Positions 53,053 through 64,000 of a stretch of 64,000 nucleotides of DNA are shown in pieces; the first letter of the stretch is position 1; each line of letters starts with the position of its first letter. A program made the translations under genes and the position numbers. Source of the DNA: Phialophora verrucosa. Lineage: Eukaryota; Ascomycota; Eurotiomycetes; Chaetothyriales; Herpotrichiellaceae. The notes below the pieces were generated by a model, which ran no database searches, was not told the DNA's origin, and saw only the letters and a list, made by a program, of their open reading frames with translations. The DNA is taken from the NCBI GenBank assembly GCA_002099365.1, contig MSED01000007.1:310001-374000 (forward strand), given 5' to 3'.

Positions 53053-55532
53053 TTATCGATACATCTGGCCTGTTGCCAAAATGCTGTTAGCAGCTGCAGA
53101 TGCCCAGTCGTTCTCCTCGTAAGGCGGCGTGGGCCAGTGTGAAGGAACGTGGTCGTGCTCATTGCGCTTCTTGGTGATGTTCAACGGCTGGACTGCCGAA
53201 GTGTTGTTGGAGTTAAATTGTACGCCATTTCTCTTCGCTGAGGGCGATGGCGTGAGGTAAGGCCCATGCAAAGCCGGGTTACTCGGTATCTGTGGCAGTG
53301 ACTGCCTGTTATACTCTTTCTGTGCCGATGCATGTCGCGGTGCCTGGTCTTTTGAGTGGCCCTTCTGGTCGAGTCGCCGGACTGCTCGATGGGCGGACCG
53401 CAAAGCTTCATCAAGCAATTCGTCCGCTTCTTCAGGCGTCTCGTACTGGTTGATTGCAATAGGACGACGCGAAATACGGTTGTTCGTGGGAGCAGGAACT
53501 TGTGCGAGATTCTCGCTGGACCGGCTGCCTTGTGATCTCGGGACTGAATGCGTCCTCTTCAAAGATCCTTGGTTGGAGCTCACCTCGGTCGACGACTTCC
53601 GGTGTGATATCTCAGGTTCGGCACGATCGAGACTGTATCTAACATTTTGCAGGATCTTGTCAAGGTCGGAGAAATCGTGGTTGACTTCGGGGATGGCGCT
53701 GTCGACCATAAGCGACGATCTGTTAGACCATGGAACGTTTGCCGCATTGGCCTCGACATCATCACCGCTGGGCGACGCCAATCCGTGCCTTCCAGAGAAG
53801 CGCCTCGCCCGCTTCCGCAGGTGTGAGAAGAAGCTCTCCTTCTGACCACTGGGCGGTGACACGAGCCCGCTATTGGCGTTCAGTGCCCGCTCGGCCTCTT
53901 GACGGTGAATGTCGGCATAATGGTTGCCGTGTGAATTGACGGACAATTGCCGACCAATCTTCTTCGATTTCTCTTCGGTCGGTTTCGATTCGTGTTTGGA
54001 CTCACTAGGAGACGCATAAGTAGAGCTTGCTTGTGCAGTGACGGCGTTGGGCAGTGGTGAGATAGGGCGTATCGAAGGCAGTATTGGCATTGGTGCGGCG
54101 CCGTTAGTATTTGTGCCATTGGTCCACGTTGCGCGTTTACTCGCTTGAGGTCGAAGTCTGCTGACAAGGCCTTCTGGTTCTTGCTGTGCCACCTTGGGCT
54201 CTGATGTGTGTTGAGGCACAGCAGGGGCACTTTCGCGAGCAATGAGGGATCTTCGGAACCAGGACGGTTTCGAAGTGACGGTGGGCGTTTCCGCCGTGTC
54301 CTTCGATCTGAAACTCAAATCAGAGTGTTTCCGGCCAAGCAGCCGTGAGGATGATTTGGGCCGAAGGGGATCAACAGCATCGACAAAAAAGTCGTGTTCC
54401 ATTGCTTGCTTCGACGTTGGGCGGTTCTTCGGATCCCACATCAAACACCACGTGACGAAGTTGCTGAAGGACAAGGGCCACTGTGGAGGCTGCAGGATAG
54501 TTTCCATGGCATGAGGAGCCATCTGTAACCAGTCAGCATGGCATCAAGATCTCAATTAGATCGACTTGCCTTGGGGAAAGAGAAACATAGCTTCTGAGCC
54601 AGCTTAGTTCCTTCTCTCCATTCACCGCCTCCAACCCGATTTCCGGTTTTGGTGTACCAGCTTCCAGGGCTCCCCATAACCTCACAGACACGCCATACCT
54701 GATCCACTTCATTGCTTCCAGGAAACAAAGGCTTAAGAGTGGCAATCTCGACCGCCATCGCTCCAATGGCCCAAATGTCCACAGGAGCTGAGTACTCGCC
54801 AGCCCGGAGCAGTACCTCCGGCGCCCGGTACCATCGAGTAGAGACATACGTGGTGTACGGCAATTTGGAGTGGGTCTCTCGAGCCAAACCGAAATCGGCG
54901 ATCTTGATGGAGTACGTTGGCGGTGTAGAAGGTGGAGTGACTAGTGACGAATATCTGCTGAAAGTTGACTGGGAGTCCTGAGGTGCCGAAGTAGAGACGA
55001 GGATGTTTTCTGGTTTGATGTCGCGGTGGAAGAAGTGGTGGTTGTGAATATGATCGAGACCGGACAGGATCTGGTAGAGGATACTTTTCACACTTCTTGC
55101 GTCCATACATTTGTGTTCCCGTGCTTTCATCAATTGATAAAGGTTGCCGTCCATGTACTCCATGCAAATGTGCAGTTTCTTGCTGAACGGATCCAAGAAG
55201 ATATCCAACGCGGGAACCAGATGTGCATGATTGGGAAGTGTTCGTAAGAATATAACTTCGCGAAGCTCTAGGCATGGTCCAAAGGATTCGAACGTCTTTT
55301 TCATGGTTTTGATTGCAACCTGAGAGCGTCAGTCAACAGCTTCTGCAGCCAGTGGTGCAAGTAAGCATACCATCGTGTTCCGCCGTGCGACACTTGCGCC
55401 GTTTGCTCGTACTCTGGCGAGAGCAACGCTTCCGAAACTTCCATCTCCAATCTCCTTGATCACTTCGAACCGGTCCTCCAGTGCAACCAGGGCGTACGAG
55501 CCAGGCTTTTGGCTATAGTCTGTGACGGCCAT
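53053..55532 (-). CDS. IME2: Ime2-type (CDK-like/RCK family) protein kinase
   Basis: Exons 55371-55532, 54570-55319 and 53053-54522 give 793 residues. Kinase landmarks: GDGSFGSVALARV (Gly loop, about 30-42), VAIKTMKK (Lys58), FFHRDIKPEN (Asp154), ADFGLARET (Asp196), the TTY dual-phosphorylation motif (210-212) and TRWYRAPEVLLRAGEYSAPV. The kinase domain ends CLMWDPKNRPTSKQAMEHDF. TxY plus this insert pattern fits Ime2/ICK/MAK kinases, which in fungi control meiosis and sexual development or light-dependent growth. The ~450-residue C-terminal tail is disordered and Ser-rich, with a final WPTPPYEENDWASAAANSIL patch. The 51-bp intron 1 is GT-AG; the 47-bp intron 2 starts with GC (GCAAGT...TTACAG). 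The upstream gap of 3.7 kb could hold a large promoter. Confidence 0.93.
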
Positions 55533-58500
55533 CGTGTCGGACAGGCTTGTTGATTGAGCGAGAACGCCTTCTTCTTGCTGCTCAGTGTTTGTGGGATATA
55601 CGGTCCGAGTCTTTTTATCGCGGCCTCCCCTGTGCCCATGTACGGGTGTCTTTGTCTAACTTAACACGTCATCTTTCTCGTTCATGTGTTGGAACTAGTA
55701 GTTGTCTCAGGAGGACGATGGGATATTGGTCGTCGTTTGTTTTGTCGTGCACAATCAGTACTGGTCGAATTGAAGCCACATGCGCAGGCGTGGTTGTGAG
55801 TAGGGAGATGTGATGGTGGTCCAAGTTGAGCTTCAAGAAGCTGTTGCTCAGGTCAGGACTCAGCACGACCCAATTCAAAGTCGCTCAAGGCAGCTAGGGA
55901 GCTAGCTAGCGGAGGGTCGATTGGCGGAGACGACCCGCAAGGGGCGTTGCGAAAGTGGATAGACAAGCCTTCCCCTTTCTTCAATGCGATGGAGGGTATC
56001 GTCACAGGCTAGTACGAGTACCGTAGGGACGTGTTCGAGGTGACAGGCGTAATTAGGTTGCGTTGTTGCTGCGCTCGGACAATTTGCTATGAAGCGGGAG
56101 GCGCGCCTTGACTCTGCCGGGAAAGCCCAGGGGGGGCTGGAGAACTGAGGGCAATCGGAGTCTGTGTCTGTCACGAGTGCCCCAAACAGCACTGGGATGG
56201 AAAATTGCGCTGACAGGCCCGAAACAAATTCGTTCCTGCTGCACATTGAGCAGACCAAAAGGAAAGTGAGTTTGGTTGTTTTGAAAGGGAGAGACAAGTG
56301 ACAGTGGTGGACAAGCGAAACGAGATGGTACTGGTGTGGTGTCAGCACTTGATGCGAGGCTTCAGGTCGTGAGGCGCGAGTTCCATCCGGCATCTGGGGC
56401 CCGCGGCTCGTCTACCAGGGCAGCAGCTTAAAACAGTCAAGCCTTGATTTTAGGGCTCCCTTGACACTGGTTTAGACTCCCGGAAACACAGGGCAGCCTG
56501 CGAAAGTTTGGGCCCGTCTGGTTGGAGAGCTGAAGCAGGGGATCGTGCCTGACAAACCGCCGCTAGGCCGCAAGCTGCTCAGGTTCTCAAACTCCGACCA
56601 CTGGAAGGCTGCAGTCAGCCCCGCTGGCCCCAAAGCTCAGAGATCCAGCACCCAGAAGCCACTGAGCCCACGCCGACGGGGCGCGGAAACCGGAACTGTT
56701 CAACCAAACAGCGATCGCGCTTTTTCCTATTTGCTTCAGACAGGCTAGCCAGGAGTCGGAGAGGATGGATATTGTGATTTTAACAAATAGATATAGTTAG
56801 TCACCATGCCTCCTGAAAATCACCGCGATCGCCAGAAGCAACGATTGAACAAGGTGGGTGCACGGTCATTGAAGCACGTGAACGCATGACGCACCGCCAG
56901 TTGTCCCATCTACGAGTAGGCCGTAAGCCTGCCGCGGTGATGGGAAGATGGGCCTGGGTTCTTGTGCGCTCCATCTTGCAAGAAGGAAGTACCGGTCGAG
57001 CAATTTGGTATTTACACAGTACAAGAAGCTCGGAAATTGTTCCTGCTTGTTCTGAAAACACCGAAGACACAGTGTCGAAAAGGTCTGAAACTCCTCATTC
57101 GCCGAGTTGATCATCACTCGTGATATCATCATCACTCTTCGTCACAGTGGTCTCGAGCACCTTGTGGGTATGGAGTACATACATACTCCGTATTCAGTAC
57201 AAATTGTGTCCGCAAGAGCGCCCCGATGATTTCATCGTACTACTAGTAAAAATGAGACTGAAAGCGGCGTCGTTCAATGTCCTACGCTGTACGGAGTAGC
57301 AATGGCAAGATGCAAGGTCTATAGTAATTTACGAGCCAGCACAAGCAAGGAACGCAGGGCTAATACCAGGTTCGCTCGTCAGTCATCCTCTCCCCCCTTG
57401 GTTCGCTGCTGTTGAGGCTCAGGTGTCCTTGCTTCTGCTGCCTGGCTCGACCTGTATTCATTCGCTGGAGCAAGGTTGTTTGTGAACCTTTCACAGGGCA
57501 ACCAACTGGGAATACAAATCAATAGAAAAACAAACCGTCAGTCGACTGCCACGTTTCTGGTGACCGAACAATACTGGGCGACTGGGCCCAATTCGCCCCT
57601 TGGGCTAGCGGCACTTGTTCCTGGTGAGAGTGCCAAAAACAGGTTTAGGCGGACCTCTACTGATTTGTGGCTTGTCCCGACTCGCCGCAACCCTGAGCGA
57701 GGACCGGGGCGTTTCTGGTGTCGGCCAACGGTGGTGGTCCAATCTCACAGCCTTCTTCGATTGGCTTGACTTTTCCCTCGCACCGGGCTGGGGTCGACAA
57801 CGGCCAAAGGTTGTGTTCACCGACCCTGCCAGCGTCAACTTGGCGCGCATCCATATTTGCTAGCCAAAAAGCCGTAGTCAATGTCCAAACCCACCCACGC
57901 TAGTCGGGCGGATCACTTCGATTTTCTCGAAGCCTAGAAGCCTAGAAGCCAGAGGAGTGAAACCGGGATGCGACACGGTCCGAAGCCTGATGCTCTTGCC
58001 AACCCCAGGTGCCTAGGGAAAATCATAACACAGCCAGAGTGGCCCCCTGCAAAGAGAGCTTTGGACGTTCGAGGACAAATCTCCTGTTCCTTGACTCTGG
58101 ATGTACTACTCACACGTGCGCTTCTTGGATATTGCCATAACGACAATTCCATGATCAGCAGGCGGGAGTCTGCAGTAAGCGGGATGAAGATGGAATGCAG
58201 CCCGTTGATCTTAGTCCTCATAATCCGTACGCGGACAGTACTGCGACCAACCAAATAGATAATACGCGCAAGACCGCGATGTGTTCTAGATCTTCGTGCC
58301 GAGTTTTGTTCTGCGCTTCCGGGACTGCTCAAGCCCAGGTATCAACGTGCAAACTACAACGCTTCCCATGCTATTAGAATGGCTCAATATTGCTTACTAG
58401 TACCGCCAACAATGCTCACGCACGACCCCGTCGCCGCGAACCTTAACGTGGCTATTTATGTAGCGTGGTGTCATGAATCTCAGCCTCGCCTATCAGCCTT

Positions 58501-59205
58501 GTGCACCTAGCGTGACTCGTCAATCTCGCCTGCGACCCTCAGTTCCAGACACTTCTTTATGTGATCTTGCTGTTCTCTCCTCTCTCGACTGTCGACGGAA
58601 GCTTTTATATATTGCAAGTCTTAGTACCATGATGAGAACAAGCAACAGTAATCAGAGGGGCAGGCTTTTCAGCAACGTGTAAGATAACTGCGTGGAAACC
58701 CTGTGAGAGGTTATTGAAAACCGTGAGACATTGTCAGCTGGTACCGATTGCAGCAAAACACTACCTTGGTAAGGATGGTCTATACACACAGGCAACAGCG
58801 ACGTCAAAATGTAGAAGTTGGTCAGTAATGCTGTTATCACAATACCTGCTAGATGCAGGTGCCTCCGGAAATTAACCGAAAGCTGTCCGTATATGTTCCG
58901 AACCCAACATACTCATCGCGTACTCAAGACATTGTCAACCGGCCGGAAGGGTCACTTTGCAAAGCACAAAAAATGTGAGTAACGATACATAGAACCCCGT
59001 GCGATCGACTTTGATCCTATCAGGATGATATTAGGTTCCCCTTTCTCTCAAAATCTCAGGGTTGGTTGAGGCAGAGAACATTGACCGCTTCGGAGCACTT
59101 CATTCTTGCTTGCTCTTCACTTACATTTTGATAGAGGGCTTGGCGCGAGATCTGGTGGCTACAATCTGCCTCTTCGTCTCCTCGACCTCTTCCTCAGCTC
59201 GAACC
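55533..59205. other. Long gene-free region between divergent IME2 and the Stc1 gene
   Basis: It contains promoters and leaders of two divergent genes. Frames up to 163 codons (e.g. 55902-56393 minus) have no known domain. TACTCCGT/ACGGAGTA motifs occur at 57184-57191 and 57291-57298. Short CTAGAAGC repeats lie near 57930-57950. Confidence 0.5.
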
Positions 59206-59283
59206 ATGTCTCAGAAGTCATGGGAGTCTAAGACTCGTTCTAAGAAGCAGCGGCCTTACTGGGAACGAAAGCAGGAGTCGTAA
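59206..59283 (+). CDS. Upstream ORF or alternative first exon of the Stc1 gene
   Basis: ATG at 59206 in good context (AACC before ATG) encodes 25 very basic residues (MSQKSWESKTRSKKQRPYWE and RKQES). It ends 130 bp before the Stc1 start, so it could be an upstream ORF lowering Stc1 translation. Alternatively a GTAAGC donor at 59280 leaves phase 2, the same phase as Stc1 exon 1, so splicing to 59538 would fuse this basic peptide in frame to the zinc-binding domain. Confidence 0.4.
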   Translation: MSQKSWESKTRSKKQRPYWERKQES

Positions 59284-59413
59284 GCCTGTTCAAGCCCTTC
59301 TCGGCTCACTTATTTTCCGCCTTTCCCAGCATCTAACATCTTCACCGCATCTGCCAAATCAGACCCCTTCTTCTTCTATCTCATTTCAAACTCACATTAA
59401 TCCGACGATCACC

Positions 59414-60281
59414 ATGGCTGCTGCTCAGGTGCCTCCCGCTAACTTGGGATCCAGATTCGCCAATGTCGACACCGGACCCTTGTAAGCCGTTTGCCAGTAC
59501 CATTCACCGATCTTTCACTTGCTGATCTCATTTGCAGGATCCAATGCCAAGTTTGCAACGTCAAATGCTTTCAAGGCCGCTTCTCCCGGGGCCAACTGGA
59601 TAAGTACAAAGAAGCCCTTGCGAGAGAACGCCGGGGTGGTCCGCCGGCGGAACTTCCGCGTTGCACAGGTTGCACTCCAAAGGCCGTGGCTGAGCTCCAC
59701 TGCACCGGTTGTCGTCTGACCAAAGACCTGAGCTTCTTCTCCAAGCAACAACGAAAGAAACCGGACGATGCCGTACGTGGACAACGGGCCAGATGTATAT
59801 TAAGAGCTCGCGTGCTAATACGAACCAGAAATGCATGAACTGCCAGCAAGAGATCGAAGACCGTCTTCCCTATCTCGACGACGCCCTTGAAGAAGAACGC
59901 ATTAGAGATGAACACCGTCAGCGGACAGCTCCAGGCTCAACACAAAGCAACGCCTCTGGGTCTGTCATTGGTTCTGGCATCCAGTCACCTACTGATGATG
60001 ACGGGATCTACCTGGGACATGACCGTCAGTCTGCCTGGGGTGATGTGTCCGTCCGCTCACCATCCCCAACCAACACCGACGTCTCAGCTCCACGCACCAC
60101 CTCTAGCTACTCTGGTCGTGGGTCCAGCAGAAATAACTTCGCGAAGCCTGGCGCCTACAATCCACCAATCCAGGCACGAGTCCAAAGTCAGCTCGAACGT
60201 GAGGAAAGACAGAGACAAGAAGCGCAAATGGCCAGCAAGGAGGACTCGGACGATGACTCCGACGATGAATGGGAACTCTGA
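59414..60281 (+). CDS. STC1: Stc1-domain protein
   Basis: Exons 59414-59481, 59538-59772 and 59829-60281 with two 56-bp introns give 251 residues. The Stc1 domain carries paired metal-binding Cys motifs: IQCQVCNVKCFQGRFSRGQ, LPRCTGCTPKAVAELHCTGC, LTKDLSFFSKQQRKKPDD and KCMNCQQEIE. A Ser-rich tail follows, with a charged end (LEREERQRQEAQMASKEDSD and DDSDDEWEL). In fission yeast Stc1 links RNAi (Ago1) to the H3K9 methyltransferase complex; whether this fungal homologue does so is unknown, and many filamentous ascomycete Stc1-domain proteins are uncharacterised. The domain call is firm, the role inferred. Confidence 0.9.
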
Positions 60282-63200
60282 GGGGCTAGGCCTGATGTAC
60301 ACCGCCTTTACTTCATCCCTGACTGGAAATCACATACCCTGGTTCGCTGGTGATTATCACCTGGCGAGATCGCGAGATTGCCGTGATCGGAATCAGAAAC
60401 TCTCCTGATGAAGAGCGGCACCCACGATGACATCAAGCAGAGGCGTGGGATTCTTCCAAATCAACGCTCGCACGCATAGGACACGTCATGGTCATATCAT
60501 TTCATAGTCATCAGTTCAGGGGCCGCGAGACTGTTACCCTAGTTGCCAGCGCTGCCACCTTCAGACATATGCTCTGCTTACTATTGCAGTAGTTGTTACA
60601 GCAAGGCTTGAGGCGCACAAGAGCATTTTGTTTCCTTTGACTGCATAGAGGACCAGACATTAAGTGGCTTTCCAAGTGCTCAGTTTACAAGAGCTGCCAC
60701 ATCCAAATCTAACCCAGTAGCTTCCCACTAGGGTTCTAATTGGTTGCTGCATTTTCTGACGTAGAAACAGCTATACTCCCGCCTTTTCCACTTCCGCAGC
60801 CCAACGCGACCTACCACTCCATACAGGGTTCGGAAATGCTGGCCCAAACAGTTTGCCCTCACCTCACCGGTCTGCGGGTGGCAACACGAGCGCTAACTGG
60901 ACGAAACGCAGGCGACGGTAAAACGACGCTTCGATACAGGAAATCAAGAATAATCTCGTGCTCAGCTAAATTGTTGAGACGACGGGTTCGTCTGAATTAG
61001 GCAGATGAAGGCTCAAAGGATCGGCAAAGCTCGAAGACTGCGAAGTAGCGTAGCCTTGATCCCACGGCGAGCATTCCTGGGCGTGACAAGGCCACTACGA
61101 TGTCAGAGAAGGTGCAGGCACTGGCTCTGCAGTCTTACCTGATAAGACTTTTTCGAGTGGAAGAGACTATTGCAAGAAGAGTCTATTGCAAGAAGAGTCT
61201 ATTGCAAGAAGAGTCTATTGCAAGAAGAGTCTATTGCAAGAAGAGTCGATTGCAAACCCCCAGAAGAGTCTCCTTGCGGAAGACTATTTCCGCCAATTAA
61301 ATCGCACACAATGCGGGGAGTCCAGTCGCGTACAATATCAGTTGGTGCCGTCTGTAGAGCTATCCACAGAGACCATTATCCAGGGACGACCTTTCTGTGT
61401 TGTTCAAGTAGCGAGAATGGCGAGGTAGGCGTGAGTGCATAGAGGCCATGCTTACGGCACATGTAAATAGTATGGGTGAAGCATAGGTTTCGACACGATC
61501 GGTGTACAGTATATTGGGCAAGTAGGAAAGAGACTTCCTGTATGAAGTCAGACAAGACAATTGCATGCGGATGGGCGGGCTCATCCTCTCCCTCTTGAAT
61601 CATGGCGAAACGTTTCTGCACGGGGTATCAAGTCGTTAGGGCGGATAGACAGGACATCAACCTGTAGCTCATGGTCGGGGGCTATCCTTCCCATAGCGCC
61701 GTCGACTCCCGTTTCTTCACCCTTGAACTCCCTCAGACGATCTCCGGAAAGCTTTCCCTAGGCATGCACGTTTTGATACCCATTCTATACACGGTCTGTC
61801 GGCACCCAATTCCCCTCCCTAGACGGTTCTTCAAGGTGGGCTTCTCGGACTTTCCTGCTTCATCAGGAATCGGCACAGCTCTTCGGCAGTATTCGTATCT
61901 TTGATGAGGTTTCCGGGGGTTGGCTCTCGACTTACGAGCCTGTCCGGGGTTCGGGGCCAGATTTTTGATGAACAGAGATAGACCAAAAGAAGCGACGTTC
62001 GGCAGAGCCTCAGCAGAAGGAAATATCTAGACTTGATTAGTGGGTCTTGTTGGTGACCTGTCTCTTCTGAGCGAATCTGACCCTGGACAGGATGGGAGGA
62101 CACTCGAAACCGGTGTGCTATCCTCTGAAGACATCAACGCCAAGTTTCCAGACGGATAAAGACGGTTGTTTACCGCCAAGGTGTCCTGCCCTAGGGGACA
62201 TCTACACACCGAACGTTGCCCTCAGGGCCGAGAATGAGCTCTTCAGCAAGCTTAGAAGGTACTCCACGTGCTGCGGATGAGCAAATCTCAATGACAGTGC
62301 CGAACAACTTCGGGTTTTCGTGTTTGAAGGGACCATCTGAAAAGTGGCCATATTCGACTTTTGCGAGTTGGATTGTCGAAGTGCTGACGCTTATGTCTTA
62401 GCGACCGTGATTGAATATCTAATCGCTCCCAAGTCGGTATTGCAGCTCGTCCAATCCAGCAGACCTCAATTCCAGATACACCTGAGAGGTCGTCGAAGGA
62501 GGCAAGCTGGGTAAGGAAATCAGTAACACGGTGTACTGCAGCATGTGACTGCCATTGGCCATTATCATTGTATGATGTGGTGGAGCATGGCCGCTGGTTT
62601 TGCTATTCATCAAGAACTGTGGTGACTGTCGAGCTGTGTGGACGAAGAGACTTGTCGGTGAAGGCATGAAGAAGCAACGGTGGATAGGCACTTAACCTGT
62701 AGCACACCTACCAAGATTACTCAAATGCATCTGTCTCACTCATTACCTTTAGTAGGAGAAGTTGTACGAAGCAGAAACAACAGCAAAAAAAAGACAACTA
62801 CAATACAAGGACGGAGTACCAAATTCCAAGTGACTTCTATGGCGGACCGATTGAGGCAGATGAGCAGTAATACTGCTACGGTCGACCACAGTTCCATACT
62901 GACATTCACAAGGGGTGTACCTCGTACAGACCGGTGTCGATGGAGTAAGTAGTGATCAATAATACTGTTCCCAACGGACGCGTAGTCCCAGTCAATCCTG
63001 CAGGGGTGCCCCGTATCGGCAAGTGTTAGAACGAGGTTGTCGCATGACTACCCGTACGAGTACCATGCCTGTGGCAGGGCGCAATGCATTCGACTTCTGG
63101 CGGCATCTCCCACCTGAATTCACTGAAGTCGGGCGCAACAAAGGATCCTGTAGCACGGATTCTTTAGCCTGACCCAAGTAAGCGGGCCGGTAGTTGTTGA

Positions 63201-63774
63201 CTTTCCAGGTTGATGGTGGTTTCCAAATGATGGTGTGAATGGACGATTGGACAGTCAGGGCGAGCATTGGCCGGGGTGTTTCAATGACGTTACCATCTTT
63301 GCTCGTCCCTCGATCTTTCAAGTTTTCTTGTAGCCCTTGTGTGAGTTTGGAATCTGTAACCCTTTCTTCAGGCGGATTCAATCGCAAGATCTCACTGTGG
63401 CTCAGTCTCCAAGGGGCAAGCTTCTATTTCTAGCAGGTAAAAACCAGATTGCCGCACGAACATGCATCGTGGCGAGGCGAACTTCGGAAGATAGGGAGCG
63501 GGAAGGACGCAAGCTTGCATGGAATTGAAAGCAGGATGGCGTACACAGTTGAAGTGGGTAGCGGGTTGCTGTAGGACCAAGATTTGGGGAATCCTCCAGC
63601 CTGCCATCGCCCGTAGAATGGTTGTACCGAGGCCCCCAGGACCCAGGCATCAGTCCCTGTGCATATGCAGATCGAGCACTGCACCAATCCTTTCACCGGT
63701 TACGCAGCGTTAGTGGGCGGAAGAGGCCTGGGTGAGCACTGACGAAGCAGCCCATGATGCAACACACCTCACTC
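60282..63774. other. Intergenic region with a 16-bp tandem array
   Basis: No recognisable gene in 3.5 kb. It contains the array at 61169-61255 and ACGGAGTA at 62811-62818. Small frames on both strands lack domains. Confidence 0.5.
61169..61255. repeat. 16-bp tandem array (ATTGCAAGAAGAGTCT)
   Basis: Five adjacent copies, the last with one change (TCG for TCT), then a partial copy. Sixteen is not a multiple of three, so the plus-strand frames cycle through the same 16-residue sequence (QEESIARRVYCKKSLL). Confidence 0.95.
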
Positions 63775-64000
63775 TCACAGCCACACCATGACCCTGCCCA
63801 TCGCTTGTGTGTACTTGAGCATGCCGATACTTGCCCAGAACTGCTCGCCCGTGAGGCTTTCGTCCGGCTCGCTTGCTGTGGACTGTTCCATATGCATCTC
63901 GGATGATCGATATCTACTCCATTTCAACTTGACATACTTCTCATCCCTTATGCAATTCCCAGCAGCAATCAACACGGACAGCTCTCTGCGCCATCGCGTT
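63775..64000 (-). CDS. C-terminal fragment of an unknown protein
   Basis: From the right edge a minus-strand frame is open to TGA at 63775. It begins in mid-protein (RWRRELSVLIAAGNCIRDEK, YVKLKWSRYRSSEMHMEQS) and ends GEQFWASIGMLKYTQAMGRV MVWL. The charged and aromatic composition looks coding, and the frame is open at the window edge, so it is probably the last exon of a gene extending to the right. No family is recognised; it could also be a chance frame. Confidence 0.4.
   Translation of the reverse strand, partial: TRWRRELSVLIAAGNCIRDEKYVKLKWSRYRSSEMHMEQSTASEPDESLTGEQFWASIGMLKYTQAMGRVMVWL

Noticed and set aside
55902..56393. 163-codon minus-strand frame upstream of IME2
   Set aside because: No recognisable domain and typical of leader or promoter DNA; could be an upstream ORF but nothing supports it.
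61169..61255. Regular repeats that could be mistaken for a CRISPR array
   Set aside because: Units are directly adjacent without unique spacers, and the genome is eukaryotic.

Overview
The window is nuclear DNA of a filamentous ascomycete (Pezizomycotina). Evidence: short spliceosomal introns (mostly 46-85 bp, with GT-AG or GC-AG borders and a CTAAC/CTAAT-like branch sequence before the acceptor in several), loosely packed single genes on both strands, a Tc1/mariner element, fungus-specific families (DUF3176-like membrane protein, C2H2 and fungal-type regulators, Stc1, Sgf29), and no operons, Shine-Dalgarno sites or CRISPR arrays. Class cannot be fixed from the sequence; the cytochrome c and C2H2 proteins look dothideomycete- or eurotiomycete-like, which is an inference.

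Layout, left to right. 1-126: start of a Gfo/Idh/MocA oxidoreductase leaving the window on the minus strand. 1.5-4.3 kb: a six-exon secreted zinc metallopeptidase and a GNAT acetyltransferase. 4.58-5.94 kb: a complete Tc1/mariner element with TA target duplication and a transposase interrupted by one in-frame stop. 6.6-9.3 kb: palmitoyl-protein thioesterase and a Cys-rich unknown protein. 11.5-14.3 kb: a GH16 glucanase-like protein and the EFM7-type methyltransferase. 15.2-15.9 kb: a decayed DUF3176 gene. 17.4-23.7 kb: a Q/P-rich protein, KTI12 (carrying a 12-bp minisatellite) and a C2H2 factor. 23.7-30.8 kb: a 7-kb stretch with no recognisable gene. 30.8-32.6 kb: a fungal regulator. 32.6-36.5 kb: repeat-bearing intergenic DNA. 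36.5-49.6 kb: a dense housekeeping block (RRP42, membrane protein, cytochrome c, oxidoreductase, mannose-6-phosphate isomerase, SGF29, SnoaL-like protein, GTP cyclohydrolase II). 50.6-55.5 kb: a mitochondrial membrane protein and an Ime2-type kinase. 59.2-60.3 kb: an Stc1-domain protein. 63.8-64.0 kb: the 3' end of an unknown gene.

The genes do not form a pathway cluster. Themes are chromatin and RNA (SGF29, STC1, RRP42), translation support (KTI12, EFM7), core metabolism (cytochrome c, PMI, RIB1) and developmental control (IME2, C2H2 factor). The most interesting observations are an open frame inside cytochrome c intron 1 that reads in frame into the haem exon, a comparable alternative first exon at the Stc1 gene, a repeat-expanded KTI12 with a two-codon first exon, the nearly intact Tc1 element, and the buried DUF3176 relic. 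Exon borders were placed by reading splice motifs and checking reading phase by hand; no alignment or RNA evidence was available.
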